The notes: generated by a model not told the origin, from the sequence alone. A DNA stretch of 57,542 nucleotides from Wylensekiella montiformis (GCF_009697385.1 NZ_VUNL01000015.1:1-57542), one strand, 5' to 3'; counted from the first letter of the stretch, positions 14,812 to 25,759 are shown. Program-made: numbers and translations.

Positions 14812-16018
14812 TGAAAGCTTCCAGATGGCCCTTACCTCTCTTTATGCGAATAAAATGCGCAGCCTGCTCACGATGCTCGGCATCATCATCGGCGTCGGAG
14901 CCGTCATAGCACTGGTTTCGGTAGGCATGGGTGTGCGCAGCAATGTGACGAGCTCGATCGCCAGCCTCGGCTCCAATATGCTGATCGTCTCGCCGGGTTC
15001 CTCCAACCGCGGCGGCGTGCGCGGCGCCGCAGGCTCGATGCAGACACTCAAATACGATGATGCAAAAGCCATTCAGGAAAAGATCAAGAATATCGATTAT
15101 GTATCGCCGGCGGTGTCTTCCTCGTATCAGGTGGTTTACGGCAATAATAACTGGAATACCACGGTACAGGGAGTGACGCCGGAATTTCTTCAGATCCGTT
15201 CCCTGTCGGTCAGCAATGGCTCGTTCATTTCGTCAAACGATATGAATAAAAGGAGCCGCGTTGCGGTGATCGGCACGACGGTGGCATCCAGCCTGTTTGA
15301 CAAGGAGAATCCGGTCGGTAAGAATATTCGGATCAACAATCAGCCGTACAAGGTCATCGGGCTGCTGACCTCCAAGGGCCAGTCCTCTATGGGACAGGAT
15401 CAGGATGATATGATCTATGTGCCGCTGACGACGGCGCAGGAGCGCATGCTGGGCATCACCTACGTGCAGTCCATCAACATTCAGGTCAGTGACCAGAACC
15501 GGATGGATCAGGTGCAGGCGGAAGTCGAGACGCTGCTCCGCACGCGTCATCATATCGTCGGAGACAAGGAGGATGATTTTCATGTCCGCAATCTGACCAG
15601 TCTGATGGAGACGGTCAGTCAGTCGACCTCCATGCTGACGCTGCTTCTCGGCGCGATTGCCGGCATTTCCCTGCTGGTCGGCGGTATCGGCATTATGAAT
15701 ATCATGATGGTATCTGTAACAGAGCGGACAAGGGAGATCGGCATTCGCAAGGCGCTCGGCGCTACGTTCATGAACATCATGACTCAGTTTCTCATCGAGT
15801 CGATGGTCATCGGCATCATCGGCGGTCTGATCGGCATTCTGGCTGGCTGTCTGGCTTCTCAGATCATCGCCAAGGCCGGTCATTTTACGACAGTGATCAC
15901 GATGACGCCGATTCTTGTCTCTTTCGTATTCTCGGTCGGCATTGGTCTGTTCTTTGGCATTTATCCCGCCCGCAAGGCGGCCCGGCTGGATCCGATCGAG
16001 GCCCTGCGCTATGAGTGA
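14801..16018 (+). CDS. MacB-type ABC permease (FtsX-like fold)
   Basis: This is the membrane half of the MacB transporter. The 405-residue product opens [20 protein letters not shown] and has a first membrane segment about 20-42 ([20 protein letters not shown]). A MacB periplasmic core domain of about 230 residues follows, then three membrane segments near 280-300, 330-355 and 365-390. The [15 protein letters not shown] motif between segments 2 and 3 is diagnostic of MacB/LolC permeases. It is the last gene of the efflux operon and a terminator follows at once. Confidence 0.92.
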   Translation: MLFSESFQMALTSLYANKMRSLLTMLGIIIGVGAVIALVSVGMGVRSNVTSSIASLGSNMLIVSPGSSNRGGVRGAAGSMQTLKYDDAKAIQEKIKNIDYVSPAVSSSYQVVYGNNNWNTTVQGVTPEFLQIRSLSVSNGSFISSNDMNKRSRVAVIGTTVASSLFDKENPVGKNIRINNQPYKVIGLLTSKGQSSMGQDQDDMIYVPLTTAQERMLGITYVQSINIQVSDQNRMDQVQAEVETLLRTRHHIVGDKEDDFHVRNLTSLMETVSQSTSMLTLLLGAIAGISLLVGGIGIMNIMMVSVTERTREIGIRKALGATFMNIMTQFLIESMVIGIIGGLIGILAGCLASQIIAKAGHFTTVITMTPILVSFVFSVGIGLFFGIYPARKAARLDPIEALRYE

Positions 16019-16026
16019 GCGGCCCG

Positions 16027-16064
16027 GCAACAAAAAAAGAGCCGTCAGGCTCTTTTTTTGTTGC
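16027..16064. terminator. Bidirectional terminator, macB permease / HD-GYP
   Basis: A nearly perfect 17-bp stem is centred on AAAAAAAGAGCC-gtca-GGCTCTTTTTTT. It has A and T runs on both sides, fitting the convergent genes. Confidence 0.9.
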
Positions 16065-16078
16065 TTTCGGACTACGGT

Positions 16079-17143
16079 TTATTTCGGATTGTACTCGATG
16101 ATGGTCAGATCCGGATGTTCGTTGAGGTTCAGGATCTCATCCGGTGCGATGTTGATGATGGGATGTGCGGCAAAGTCATTCGGATAAGCCGCAATGATGC
16201 CCTTTTCGCCGTTGCTCAGGGTGACCCGGGAGCCGAGAAACGCATCCTTGATATGAGTGAGAACCGGTACGCATACGGTTGGATCCAGCGTCGTGAACAT
16301 ATTGTCCGTCAGCTGGGCAATGGCGGCAAACGGTGTCTGCTTGACATAGCCTTCCCGTTCCGTGGTGATGTTGTCATAGATATCGGCAATCATGACGATG
16401 CGGGCATATTCATGAATATCCGGTCCCTTGCAGTTGAAAGGAAATCCGCTGCCGTCCATGCGCTCATGATGCTGCATGGCTGTCAGGCAGACTCCCTCGG
16501 AGAGGCCGTCCTGCCCGTTCAGGATGTGATGTCCGTCGACCGTATGCTGGATATAAGCCTCGTAGTCTTCGCCCTGCAGATGGTTGATGTTTTTGTCCAG
16601 CAGGCGCTGCGAGAATTTGATCTTGCCGATATCATGCAGAAATCCGGCCAGCATGATGTCCCGCATTTTGTCCTGAGCGCAGTGCATCCATTTGGCGATG
16701 ACGCCGGACAGGATGGAAACACGCAGGGAATGGTTGTAAATGTCGGTGGCCAAATGATTCAGCTCGTACAGGTAATCGATGACTCCGCTGTTGTGAGCCA
16801 TTGGAGCGATCGAGCTGCGGACGATCGACTCGGTCTGGGAAATCGGAAGATGCCCGTCGCGGCTGGTTTTCGCAAAGATCGAACGCGCTTCCTGAACGAC
16901 GCTCTCGTATTCCTTCGTAAACGCATTGCTCCGGTTGAATATGGCGGAAACCGTCTGATAGTTTGGGTTGAGCTCGTATTCGTCCTTGATATAGACAACC
17001 GGAATATTCAAAAAGGAAAGACGCGTGATATGTGCTTTTGTCAATAATGTATCTTCTGATAAAACCACGACCATGTCCTGATTGACAATGGTGCGGGCGA
17101 GAATCATTCCTGGTTTTAGATCGTCCACGGAAACAGCTCGCAA
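16079..17143 (-). CDS. HD-GYP domain phosphodiesterase (probable c-di-GMP hydrolase)
   Basis: HD-GYP proteins hydrolyse cyclic di-GMP. The core (about residues 110-290) has HDIGK as the metal site and HHERMDGSGFP as the GYP-type motif (FP in place of YP), plus later ADIYDNITT. The N-terminal 100 residues resemble the DUF3391-like region found before some HD-GYP domains. A longer frame to ATG 17218 has no ribosome binding site. TTG 17143 has AAGGAGGGG six bases upstream, so the product begins (M)RAVSVDDLKPGMILARTIV, 354 residues. It is a single gene with no dedicated partner. Confidence 0.85.
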   Translation of the reverse strand: MRAVSVDDLKPGMILARTIVNQDMVVVLSEDTLLTKAHITRLSFLNIPVVYIKDEYELNPNYQTVSAIFNRSNAFTKEYESVVQEARSIFAKTSRDGHLPISQTESIVRSSIAPMAHNSGVIDYLYELNHLATDIYNHSLRVSILSGVIAKWMHCAQDKMRDIMLAGFLHDIGKIKFSQRLLDKNINHLQGEDYEAYIQHTVDGHHILNGQDGLSEGVCLTAMQHHERMDGSGFPFNCKGPDIHEYARIVMIADIYDNITTEREGYVKQTPFAAIAQLTDNMFTTLDPTVCVPVLTHIKDAFLGSRVTLSNGEKGIIAAYPNDFAAHPIINIAPDEILNLNEHPDLTIIEYNPK

Positions 17144-17278
17144 AATAATCCCCTCCTTGTGGTTTGGAACTTGTTCGCTGATTATATTATTCGTGTTTTC
17201 TTCGGAAAAACCTGCCATTGAGAAAAATAATCTGTAATCGTTGCGGCTGCAGGGCGATAAGGTTTGATGAAATAATGC

Positions 17279-17308
17279 TTGACAGCATTTACAGGATTAC
17301 AGTATAAT
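17279..17308 (+). promoter_or_regulatory. Strong promoter of the amino-acid binding protein gene
   Basis: TTGACA (17279-17284) and TATAAT (17303-17308) with an 18-bp spacer. Both hexamers match consensus. Confidence 0.7.
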
Positions 17309-17361
17309 AACTTCATGTTATTCCTTTAACAAGATAAAGAGTTGAAAAGGGGAGCGGAACA

Positions 17362-18162
17362 ATGAACGTGAAAAAATTTCTGGCCATGGGATTGGCTGCT
17401 GTGATGGCCGCGGCAGTTCTGAGCGGCTGCGGCGGCAATGCCGTGAAAGATGGGGGTTCATCGGACAAGGGGAAAATTGTCGTCGGTCTGGACGATAATT
17501 TCCCGCCGATGGGCTTCAAGGATGAAAACAATGAAATCGTCGGATTCGATATTGATCTGGCGAAAGAGGCGGCCAAGCGCATGGGACGGGAAGTGGAGTT
17601 CAAGGCCATCGACTGGTCGAGCAAGGAGGCCGAACTCAAGAGCGGACGTGTGGATGTGCTCTGGAACGGGCTGGATATCACGGAAAAGCGCAAGGAAAAT
17701 ATGCTGTTCTCCGATCCTTACATGGACAATCGTCAGATCCTTTTTGTGAAGAAGGGAACGACGGGCATCACGGACGAGAAGAGCCTGGCCGGAAAAGTCG
17801 TCGGCACGCAGAGTGCCGGTACGGCAGAGGAATATATGGACAAATCGGATTTCTTCAAGAAGCAGGTTAAGGAAGTCAAGAAGTATCCGGATTATGTGGC
17901 GGCTTTTATGGACCTTGAGAACGGACGGGTCGATGCCATTGTCGGCGATGAGATCACGGGACGCTATTATATGAGCAAGCATCCGGATACGATCGAGGCG
18001 GTGGATACCGCCATCGGGGAGATCAGCATGTTCGGCATCGCCTTCCGCAAAGACGATCAGAAGCTCCGCGACGAAGTCCAGAAGGTTCTCAACGATATGC
18101 GTGAGGACGGCACTATGGCGAAGATTTCGGAGAAATGGTTCGGCAAAAACATCACGAAATAA
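17362..18162 (+). CDS. Amino-acid ABC transporter binding lipoprotein
   Basis: This family 3 solute-binding protein captures a polar amino acid for import. The 266-residue product has a lipoprotein signal (LAAVMAAAVLSGCGG, lipobox LSGC, about residue 22). It shows family motifs such as VGLDDNFPPMGFKDENNEIV, GFDIDLAKEAAKRMG and a C-terminal MREDGTMAKISEKWFG. The matching permease and ATPase are not adjacent but lie 5 kb downstream (23266 and 23891). A two-component system lies between. A strong promoter and its own terminator suggest separate, high expression. Confidence 0.9.
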   Translation: MNVKKFLAMGLAAVMAAAVLSGCGGNAVKDGGSSDKGKIVVGLDDNFPPMGFKDENNEIVGFDIDLAKEAAKRMGREVEFKAIDWSSKEAELKSGRVDVLWNGLDITEKRKENMLFSDPYMDNRQILFVKKGTTGITDEKSLAGKVVGTQSAGTAEEYMDKSDFFKKQVKEVKKYPDYVAAFMDLENGRVDAIVGDEITGRYYMSKHPDTIEAVDTAIGEISMFGIAFRKDDQKLRDEVQKVLNDMREDGTMAKISEKWFGKNITK

Positions 18163-18218
18163 GCCGGTGAATGACAGGGTCGCGTCTGACGCGTGCCTTG
18201 TCTCCGCTTGGCAGTGTG

Positions 18219-18267
18219 TACCCCGGTTTCCTCCTGCGCTGGTTCAGGAGGCGGCCGGGGTATTTTT
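18219..18267 (+). terminator. Terminator after the binding protein gene
   Basis: TACCCCGG pairs with CCGGGGTA enclosing an inner CCTCCTG/CAGGAGG pairing, followed by TTTTT. Confidence 0.8.
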
Positions 18268-18440
18268 GCGGACAAATCTGATCGAAGCGGAACGATTCAT
18301 CCGTGGTACGGCGCCGGAAGAAAGGTCGATGCAGAACGGCTGCTGTTTCTTGTTCTCCCTTGATTGCCTTTATTCCGTGCCTTTTTGGAGGAAATGTGCT
18401 AAAATAAAACCGATACCATAACAGGGGAAGTGATCTCTTT

Positions 18441-20270
18441 ATGCTGCGAGGACTGCAAAGCCTGTACCGGCGTCTGGTCGCCGGCTTCATGCGGCATTTT
18501 CTGTACTCTTTCCGCTCGACGATGCTGAGCCTTTATATCCCTGTCATTATCGCTTTTATCCTCCTGACGGGAATGATTTCGTATGTCTTGGCGGCGCGTC
18601 AGGTGGAAGAAAGCGCGCGTCATGAGGTGGAAAATCTGGTCTATCAGACCAGACTTTATATTGATAACCGGTTTCAATCGATTTTGGAGCAAATGACGGC
18701 TTTGGCGGATGATCCGGTTCTGCTCCATCTCATGGGGGTGAAACAGGAGCAGATCACGCCGTCGGATTATCTGCAGGTGCAGTCGCATGTGGATACGGTA
18801 AGGCTGTACAACAGCTCGATTATTGATACGGTTTACATTAATCTGAACCATGGAGGTTTTACGTTCTTCCGCGGCGATGGCGATTATCAGGATGTGACGA
18901 GGATATATCGGAATTACCGGCGGCAGCAGGGAGATCTGGCGGAGATTCACTGGCAGGCATTTCTGGATGATGGGAGCAGCCCGTCTGTGTCGGCCGGCGT
19001 CGATGTGTACCGGTTAATCGGAAAAGGGAATGCCGAAACGGATGGCATTGTGTTGTTCCGCCTGCGTCAGGAGTTTTTCGACCGCATTTTTTCCCGCTCT
19101 ATTCTGAACGGACGCGGCTATCTGACGCTGACCGGTCCGGATGGAGAGGTCCGGTTTCAGTCGGTTCCCAAGGATATGGAGCTTACGCCGGAGATCCTCC
19201 GTTATCTGCAGGATTCGACGGAGGAATCCGGTCATGTGGAATTTACGAGTGCAGGCGGCGTGCGGCTGATTGCCGTTTACGATACATTGGAAACCAATCA
19301 TTGGAAGCTGGTGGCGGTATTTCGGCAGGATGCCCTGCTGGAAAAGATCGTCTATATCAAATATACGACGGTGGTCGTGATCATTATTCTGATGGTTCTG
19401 GCCGTATTCCTGACAAACTGGCTGGCGCATTATATTATGCGCCCGATTTCGCAGCTGGTCAGCCGCATGGAGGCAATGCGGGGCAGCAGCATTACGCCGG
19501 CTCGGCCCGATCAGGCTGATAAGCGGCCCGATGCGCTGGAGGCGCTCGGACATGGCGTGGATGATCTTATGGGTCATGTGCGCGCCCTGATGTCACAAGT
19601 CAAGAAGGATCAGGAACTGCAGCGCGAGCTGGAGCTGTCTGTGGTTCAGATGCAGGTGCATCCGCATTTCCTCTATAATACGCTGTTTGCCATCAAGGGC
19701 TTGTGTGATATGGGCCTGAATGAGGATGCCAGCCGGATGATCATGGCGCTGGCGAATTTCTTCCGCATCGGCTTGTCGCATGGGCAGGAAATCATTCCGG
19801 TCAGTCAGGAGATCGATCATGCGCGGAACTACCTGTATATTCAGGAGATGCGCTATGGGGATGTATTCCGCTATTCCATCGACGTTCCGCCGGAGCTGGG
19901 GCAATACAGCATCATTAAGCTGACTTTGCAGCCGTTGGTCGAAAATGCCATTTATCATGGAGTCAAGGAAAAACGCGGACAGGGAAAGATCGCCATTCGC
20001 GGCTGGATCGAGGATGGCATGCTGCATTTTACGGTCGAGGATGACGGCATGGGCATGACGGCAGAACGTCTGGCTGAACTGCGGCGCGGGCTGGCAGAGA
20101 CGCGCCGGAGGACGTCGCATGTCGGCTTCGGCGTATTCAGTGTGTTCGAGCGGCTGCGCCTGCATTATGGGGAGGCGGCCGGACTGGAGATCACAAGTGA
20201 GCCGGGCATGGGGACCTGCATTCATGTCGTGCTGCCGGCGCATAAGTTGGAGGAATCGGAACATGCATAA
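18441..20270 (+). CDS. Sensor histidine kinase, YesM/LytS-like His_kinase family
   Basis: This is the membrane sensor of a two-component pair. The 609-residue product has a membrane segment about 30-52, an extracytoplasmic sensor of about 250 residues, a second segment about 308-332, a HAMP-like stretch (RPISQLVSRMEAM) and a His_kinase core. The phospho-acceptor lies in QMQVHPHFLYNTLFAIKG, followed by a HATPase_c domain (VENAIYHGVKEK, DDGMGM). The 3' end overlaps the response-regulator start by 8 bp. A binding-protein gene follows, so sensing of a small solute, possibly through that lipoprotein, is plausible. Confidence 0.9.
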   Translation: MLRGLQSLYRRLVAGFMRHFLYSFRSTMLSLYIPVIIAFILLTGMISYVLAARQVEESARHEVENLVYQTRLYIDNRFQSILEQMTALADDPVLLHLMGVKQEQITPSDYLQVQSHVDTVRLYNSSIIDTVYINLNHGGFTFFRGDGDYQDVTRIYRNYRRQQGDLAEIHWQAFLDDGSSPSVSAGVDVYRLIGKGNAETDGIVLFRLRQEFFDRIFSRSILNGRGYLTLTGPDGEVRFQSVPKDMELTPEILRYLQDSTEESGHVEFTSAGGVRLIAVYDTLETNHWKLVAVFRQDALLEKIVYIKYTTVVVIIILMVLAVFLTNWLAHYIMRPISQLVSRMEAMRGSSITPARPDQADKRPDALEALGHGVDDLMGHVRALMSQVKKDQELQRELELSVVQMQVHPHFLYNTLFAIKGLCDMGLNEDASRMIMALANFFRIGLSHGQEIIPVSQEIDHARNYLYIQEMRYGDVFRYSIDVPPELGQYSIIKLTLQPLVENAIYHGVKEKRGQGKIAIRGWIEDGMLHFTVEDDGMGMTAERLAELRRGLAETRRRTSHVGFGVFSVFERLRLHYGEAAGLEITSEPGMGTCIHVVLPAHKLEESEHA

Positions 20271-21870
20271 AATCATGATTGTTGATGATGACCGGATCAT
20301 CCGGATGGGATTGATGAAAACGATACCTTGGGCGGAGCATGGCTTTGAACTGGTTGGGGAAGCCGGTGATGGGGAGCAGGCTTTGGAGCTGATCCGGAAA
20401 ACGCAGCCGCAGGTGGTGATTTCCGATATTCGCATGCCCTTTATGGATGGACTGGAGCTGGCCCGCCGGACGAGAGAGCTTTATCCGGCCATCAAGTTTA
20501 TCTTTTTGACCGGGTTTGAGGATTTCGGCTATGCGAAAACTGCTGTCGGGCTGCAGGCCGTCGATTATCTGCTCAAGCCGGTAGAGCGGGGCGTTCTGCT
20601 CGACAAGGTGAAGAAGGCTGCGGCAGCCTGGGACAGGGAGCATGGCAGCAGGGAACAGCTTCAGGCGGCTCGTCCATATCTCAAGGGCGGCTTTTTTCAG
20701 AAGCTGCTGGCCGGGACGAGTCCGGAAAACGAGATGATCCGGGAGGCCGCTCATCTGGGACTGGATATCGATCATAGCTATGCGCTGGCTATGCTCGCCT
20801 GTATCGATGATTATGATCTGGAAGAGGTGCATCCGCGCAGCGGCCATCGTGAACTGCGGCGCCGTGTGGCGGATTGTCTGGATCAGGTGATCGAGGAAGA
20901 AGGATTGATCGGCGGGGCGTTTATTCTTGAGCATGAGGCGCAGGCTGTTCTTTTGATGGCGGATTCACCGGACGGCCTTTCGGCGACGGCCAGAAAAGCA
21001 GCAATGGTATTCTGCCAGCAGGTCAGAACATCGCTGCAGACCACGCTGACGATCGGTCTGGGGACTGTGCAGGCCGGGACTTCCGGTATCGCGGCTTCCT
21101 TCGATGATGCGCATTCGGTGCTGGCGTTCCGCCATGTGATCGGCAAGGATACGGTCATCACGACCGATGATCTCGACCGGCTGGTCAATCAGGTAGAGCA
21201 TCCGGAGGAAGCGGAAGCCGACGGGGAAAAGCCGGAAGAGAATCTGGTGGAAAAGGTCCGCCTCGGGCTGGTGGATGATGCGCTGCAGCTGCTGACGGTG
21301 ATGGAGGAAAGTCTTTGCAGCCGGCGACTCAGTCTCGGCGAGATCCGCCTGCGCGCTGTGGATATGCTGCTGGGACTCTTCAAGGGGGCGGCCCGCTGGG
21401 CGCCGGCGTGGCAGGCGAAGCATGCGGCGAACAAAGCGCATTATTACAGCGAGATCAATCACATGCAGACGGTCTCTGAGATCATGGGACTGCTGCGGTC
21501 GCTGGTCGACTCCCTCGCGCAGTTCATGATCGATGAAAATTCGAGCCAGCGCGGCGATGTGATCGATGAGGTGACAGATTATATCGAAGCGCATTATGCG
21601 GAGCACGGGCTTTCCCTGCAGGATATCGGCCGCTATGTGCATATGAATCCGATTTATCTTTCGGTGCTGTTCAAGAAAAAGAAGAAAATCACCTTTACGG
21701 GATTCCTTTTGCAGATACGGATGACCAAGGCGATGGAGATGCTTCGGGCGACGGACATGAAAACCTATGAAGTAGCAGAGCGGACCGGATACAGCAGCCC
21801 CGAATATTTCGGCGCCTGCTTTAAGAAGTATACCGGGAGTTCGCCGCTTGAATTCCGGAACAGGAGCTGA
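20263..21870 (+). CDS. Response regulator, YesN-like, AraC-type output
   Basis: The 535-residue product opens MHKIMIVDDDRIIRMGLMKT, a receiver domain with aspartate in VVISDIRMPF and lysine in YLLKPVE. A central region of about 300 residues of unclear function follows. It ends with two AraC-type helix-turn-helix motifs (LSLQDIGRYVHMNPIYLSVL, and YEVAERTGYSSPEYFGACFK). ATG 20263 lies inside the kinase 3' end behind GGAGGAATCGG, so the pair is translationally coupled. YesN-type regulators commonly control sugar or solute transport genes next to them. Confidence 0.9.
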   Translation: MHKIMIVDDDRIIRMGLMKTIPWAEHGFELVGEAGDGEQALELIRKTQPQVVISDIRMPFMDGLELARRTRELYPAIKFIFLTGFEDFGYAKTAVGLQAVDYLLKPVERGVLLDKVKKAAAAWDREHGSREQLQAARPYLKGGFFQKLLAGTSPENEMIREAAHLGLDIDHSYALAMLACIDDYDLEEVHPRSGHRELRRRVADCLDQVIEEEGLIGGAFILEHEAQAVLLMADSPDGLSATARKAAMVFCQQVRTSLQTTLTIGLGTVQAGTSGIAASFDDAHSVLAFRHVIGKDTVITTDDLDRLVNQVEHPEEAEADGEKPEENLVEKVRLGLVDDALQLLTVMEESLCSRRLSLGEIRLRAVDMLLGLFKGAARWAPAWQAKHAANKAHYYSEINHMQTVSEIMGLLRSLVDSLAQFMIDENSSQRGDVIDEVTDYIEAHYAEHGLSLQDIGRYVHMNPIYLSVLFKKKKKITFTGFLLQIRMTKAMEMLRATDMKTYEVAERTGYSSPEYFGACFKKYTGSSPLEFRNRS

Positions 21871-21874
21871 TAGG

Positions 21875-23191
21875 ATGAGACGAATGATAGCCCTTCTGCT
21901 GGCCGTCTGCCTGCTGGCAGCCGGCTGCGGTCAGGATGGTCCGAGGGCTTCGGTTCCTGCCGGACGAGGGCGCACAACCATCGTGTTCTGGAATGAGAAT
22001 GCGGCGGCGGACCGGACGGAGTATTATCACGAACTGATTGAGCGTTTTGAACGGGAAAATCCGGATATTCAGGTGCAGTATGTGGGCCTTCCCAAGAAAG
22101 TGGCCCGCCTCAAGATCAATACAGCCATTGCTACGAATGAGCTGCCAGATGTCTGCGGAGTGCAGTCTGCCTGGATTGCGGAATTTTACAATAAAGGCGT
22201 ACTGCTGAACATGGATCCGTATTTTGAGCAATGGGATTCCAAGGATGATCTGCTGCCATCCGTTATTGCGGACAACCGCCGTCTGGCGCCGGACGGCGGG
22301 CTTTATCAGCTGCCGAATACCATGGGCCTTGAGATTCTCTGGTACCGGTCAGACTGGTTTCAGCAGCAGGGGATCGATCCTCCTTCTGACTGGGAGAGTT
22401 TTTTCGCTGATGTGCATAAACTGACGGATAAGGAGCACGGAATTTACGGCTATACGCTGCGCGGCGGGGATGGCGCCGGTCTGCAGCTGATGCGGACGAT
22501 GTTCGCTTATTCGGGCTATACGCAGTTTTTCAGCGCCGACGGGCGGTGCCTGATCAACGATCCGGTTCATGTGGCGTTTGCCGAACGGTATCTGTCCCTT
22601 TATCGGCAATTTACGCCGACAAGCGATATTACGAACGGCTATCAGGAAATGGTGGCCGCCTTTGATACGGGAACGGCGGCGATGATGCAGCACAATCTCG
22701 GCTCCTACGGCAGTCACAAACGCGCGCTGCAGCCGGAGCAGTTTGCGCCGCTCCTGCTGCCGCGTTCACGCAAAGGGACGATCGTGCAGGAAGCCAATAA
22801 TGTGGACGGCTACAGTATCTTTCGGACGACAAAGCATCCGGAGGCTGCCTGGCGCTTTGTCCGCTTCCTCTGCTCGGCCGAGGTGCAGAGCTGGTGGAAT
22901 GAACGCATCGGTCAGATCCCTGTGAGCCGGCAGGCGCTGGATGACGACTGGGTTTCCCGCACGCCGCATATGCGGCTGGCCCGGCAGGCGCTGGAAAGCG
23001 ACGCGATGCGCTTCTATGTGCCGCCGATGTATCTGCCGGAGTATCGGCAGATCGTCGATGGATCGGATCGTTATCTGGAACAGGTGCTCATGGGCAAGCT
23101 CACCGTTCAGGAGTTTTTGGATCAATGGGCGGCCCGCTTTGAAAAGGCCGAGCGGGATTACCGGCGGCAGCAGCGGGAAACGGGGCAATGA
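21875..23191 (+). CDS. Family 1 extracellular solute-binding lipoprotein (sugar type), no permease
   Basis: The 438-residue product opens MRRMIALLLAVCLLAAGCGQ, a lipoprotein signal with lipobox LAAGC. It shows the family 1 (sugar-binding) fold pattern: TTIVFWNENAAADRTEYYHE, ANELPDVCG-like region, GTAAMMQHNLGSYG and a C-terminal helix. AGGAG lies 8 bases before ATG 21875, and the gene follows the response regulator by 4 bp. No sugar permease or ATPase is in the window. The protein may act as a co-receptor for the upstream kinase or serve a transporter elsewhere. Confidence 0.88.
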   Translation: MRRMIALLLAVCLLAAGCGQDGPRASVPAGRGRTTIVFWNENAAADRTEYYHELIERFERENPDIQVQYVGLPKKVARLKINTAIATNELPDVCGVQSAWIAEFYNKGVLLNMDPYFEQWDSKDDLLPSVIADNRRLAPDGGLYQLPNTMGLEILWYRSDWFQQQGIDPPSDWESFFADVHKLTDKEHGIYGYTLRGGDGAGLQLMRTMFAYSGYTQFFSADGRCLINDPVHVAFAERYLSLYRQFTPTSDITNGYQEMVAAFDTGTAAMMQHNLGSYGSHKRALQPEQFAPLLLPRSRKGTIVQEANNVDGYSIFRTTKHPEAAWRFVRFLCSAEVQSWWNERIGQIPVSRQALDDDWVSRTPHMRLARQALESDAMRFYVPPMYLPEYRQIVDGSDRYLEQVLMGKLTVQEFLDQWAARFEKAERDYRRQQRETGQ

Positions 23192-23195
23192 TTCC

Positions 23196-23224
23196 TTTAC
23201 AGGCTGCGCGCTTTCGTGTATAAT
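23196..23224 (+). promoter_or_regulatory. Promoter for the amino-acid permease-ATPase pair
   Basis: TTTACA (23196-23201) and TATAAT (23219-23224) with a 17-bp spacer, 41 bp before the permease start. The pair is thus expressed independently of the two-component operon. Confidence 0.65.
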
Positions 23225-23265
23225 ATCTCATATTAACGCTTTGCAATACTAAAGGAGATTGCCTG

Positions 23266-23890
23266 ATGGAAAAGCTTTTGGATACCTTTCTGCTGATGCT
23301 GGATGGTTCAGAGATCACGCTGGAGATCTTTTTTCTTACGCTGCTGGCGGCATTGCCGCTGGGCATGCTGGCTGCGCTGGGGCGTCTGTCGTCTCTGCGG
23401 CTGCTGAGCCGGCTGGTGGAATTGTATATCTGGATCATGCGGGGCACGCCGCTGATGCTGCAGCTTCTGTTCGTTTATTTCGCTCTGCCGATGGTCGGCA
23501 TCCGCCTGCCGGATATCGCCGCGGCGCTGCTGGCCTTTATTTTGAATTATGCCGCTTATTTTGCGGAGATTTTTCGGGCGGGGATCCAGTCGGTGCCAAA
23601 GGGACAGTATGAGGCGGCCCGCACGCTTGGCATGAGTTACCCGCAGACTATGCGGCGCATCATTTTGCCGCAGGTATTCCGGATGGTTCTGCCGCCGGTC
23701 AGCAATGAAACCATCAATCTGGTCAAGGACACCTCGCTGGTCTATATTCTCGCGATGAACGATCTTCTTCGCGTGGCGCGCACCATTGTTCAGCGCGAAT
23801 TTGACATGACTCCGTTCGTCATCGCCGCGGCGTTTTATCTGTCCATGACCTTTGTATTGACCTGGGGATTCAAGAAACTGGAGGCCTATT

Positions 23891-23910
<20 letters not shown>
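23266..23910 (+). CDS. Amino-acid ABC transporter permease (HisM/GlnP-like)
   Basis: This membrane subunit of a polar amino-acid importer is 214 residues long, with about five membrane segments. It has the EAA loop [20 protein letters not shown] and the early motif [14 protein letters not shown] that is typical of this family. It overlaps the ATPase gene by 20 bp. The cognate binding protein is probably the family 3 lipoprotein at 17362, separated by about 5 kb. Confidence 0.92.
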
Positions 23911-24673
<763 letters not shown>

Positions 24674-24693
24674 AGCGGAAGATGCTTTTGATT

Positions 24694-24738
24694 CGCCGCC
24701 AAAGCCGTGCTGCATGGTACAGCTTTGGCGGCGTTTTG
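24694..24738 (+). terminator. Terminator after the ABC transporter
   Basis: CGCCGCCAAAGC pairs perfectly with GCTTTGGCGGCG over a 16-base loop, followed by TTTT. Confidence 0.9.
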
Positions 24739-24770
24739 TATGGCGCAGGGATTTCATGCCTTTTGTCCCA

Positions 24771-24799
24771 TTTACCCGGCTGCATAATGATGATAAAAT
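24771..24799 (+). promoter_or_regulatory. Promoter of the 24845 gene
   Basis: TTTACC (24771-24776) and TAAAAT (24794-24799), 17-bp spacer. Confidence 0.5.
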
Positions 24800-24844
24800 A
24801 GAGGACGTTTAGTTTTGTGGCGGAAAAAAGAAGGAGACGTTTAC

Positions 24845-25651
24845 ATGTCAATCGTTGTGGCGATACTATTCATTTTCTGTCTGCTGCTGATCTTTGCTGC
24901 GGGAGCCGTGATGCTGCGCCGCCATCGTTACAGACTGGCCATGGCTGCCGGTGCTGCAGGGCTTTTGCTCGTGATTCTTGGCTGTATCCATGGCTATCGG
25001 GTCATGGAAGAACAGGTCGTATCCGAGTACAACAGTCAGCTCAATGACGACCCTCGCGATGTTCTGGAAAACCGATACCGTCAGGCTGTGGATATCCTGC
25101 GGGACGTTCCGTTTTCCAAACCGGATCGCGAAACGGTAATGAAAGCGGCAGATCTGCTCAAGCCGTTCAGTCAGGAGCAGGTTGCGGAAAAAATGGCGGA
25201 TACCTGTCCGGATACGGAGGTGCTGCGCGCTTATGCGGATATTCTGAAGCTGGTCAGCGCCTATGACGGGCATCTGACCAGCTGGAATGTGGCCGAAAAT
25301 GAGGAATTGCAGGAAATGGTCCAAAAGATTCCCGAGGACTATCAGGGGACGCTGGCGGATCAGATTCAGCCGGTGCGCCGCGTCCTGCTGGCTATGAAGG
25401 CGGAGGCGGAGAAGCAGGAAAAGCTTGATGCGGAGAATCAGGCGTCTCATGACCGCGCCATGAGGGAAGGACGCGACGGGCGGCTTCGCCCCGGTGATCC
25501 GGAGGAACGGATCCCGGCCGTGATGGGCAGGCCAGATCATGTCCATGCGAGTCAGGCAGGGGGCGATGACATCAAGCAGTATATGTTCAACCGGAACGGG
25601 AAGCCCGTTTATGTGTATACAAAAAATGGAGTTGTGACGGAGATTCGCTGA
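24845..25651 (+). CDS. Membrane-anchored protein of unknown function, 268 aa
   Basis: I do not recognise the family. The product opens MSIVVAILFIFCLLLIFAAG and has two membrane helices (about 3-22 and 31-52). A helical, acidic soluble region of about 170 residues follows, then a C-terminal part (about 225-268) with a beta-rich pattern (IKQYMFNRNGKPVYVYTKNG). That end recalls the small SmpA/BamE-like or DUF2845-like folds only loosely. ATG 24845 is preferred because AAGGAGACG precedes it; the frame is open further upstream. It is monocistronic, between two terminators. Confidence 0.75.
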   Translation: MSIVVAILFIFCLLLIFAAGAVMLRRHRYRLAMAAGAAGLLLVILGCIHGYRVMEEQVVSEYNSQLNDDPRDVLENRYRQAVDILRDVPFSKPDRETVMKAADLLKPFSQEQVAEKMADTCPDTEVLRAYADILKLVSAYDGHLTSWNVAENEELQEMVQKIPEDYQGTLADQIQPVRRVLLAMKAEAEKQEKLDAENQASHDRAMREGRDGRLRPGDPEERIPAVMGRPDHVHASQAGGDDIKQYMFNRNGKPVYVYTKNGVVTEIR

Positions 25652-25664
25652 AGGCGGATTCCGG

Positions 25665-25710
25665 GCGGAGAAATGTCCGGCAGATGGCGGAGATTTCTCC
25701 GCTTTTTTTT
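25665..25710 (+). terminator. Terminator before feoAB
   Basis: GCGGAGAAAT pairs with ATTTCTCCGC and is followed by eight T. Confidence 0.9.
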
Positions 25711-25759
25711 CTGCGGGCGGGATAACCGGCCCGGGGCTTTTCTTTTGTCCGGAAACGTG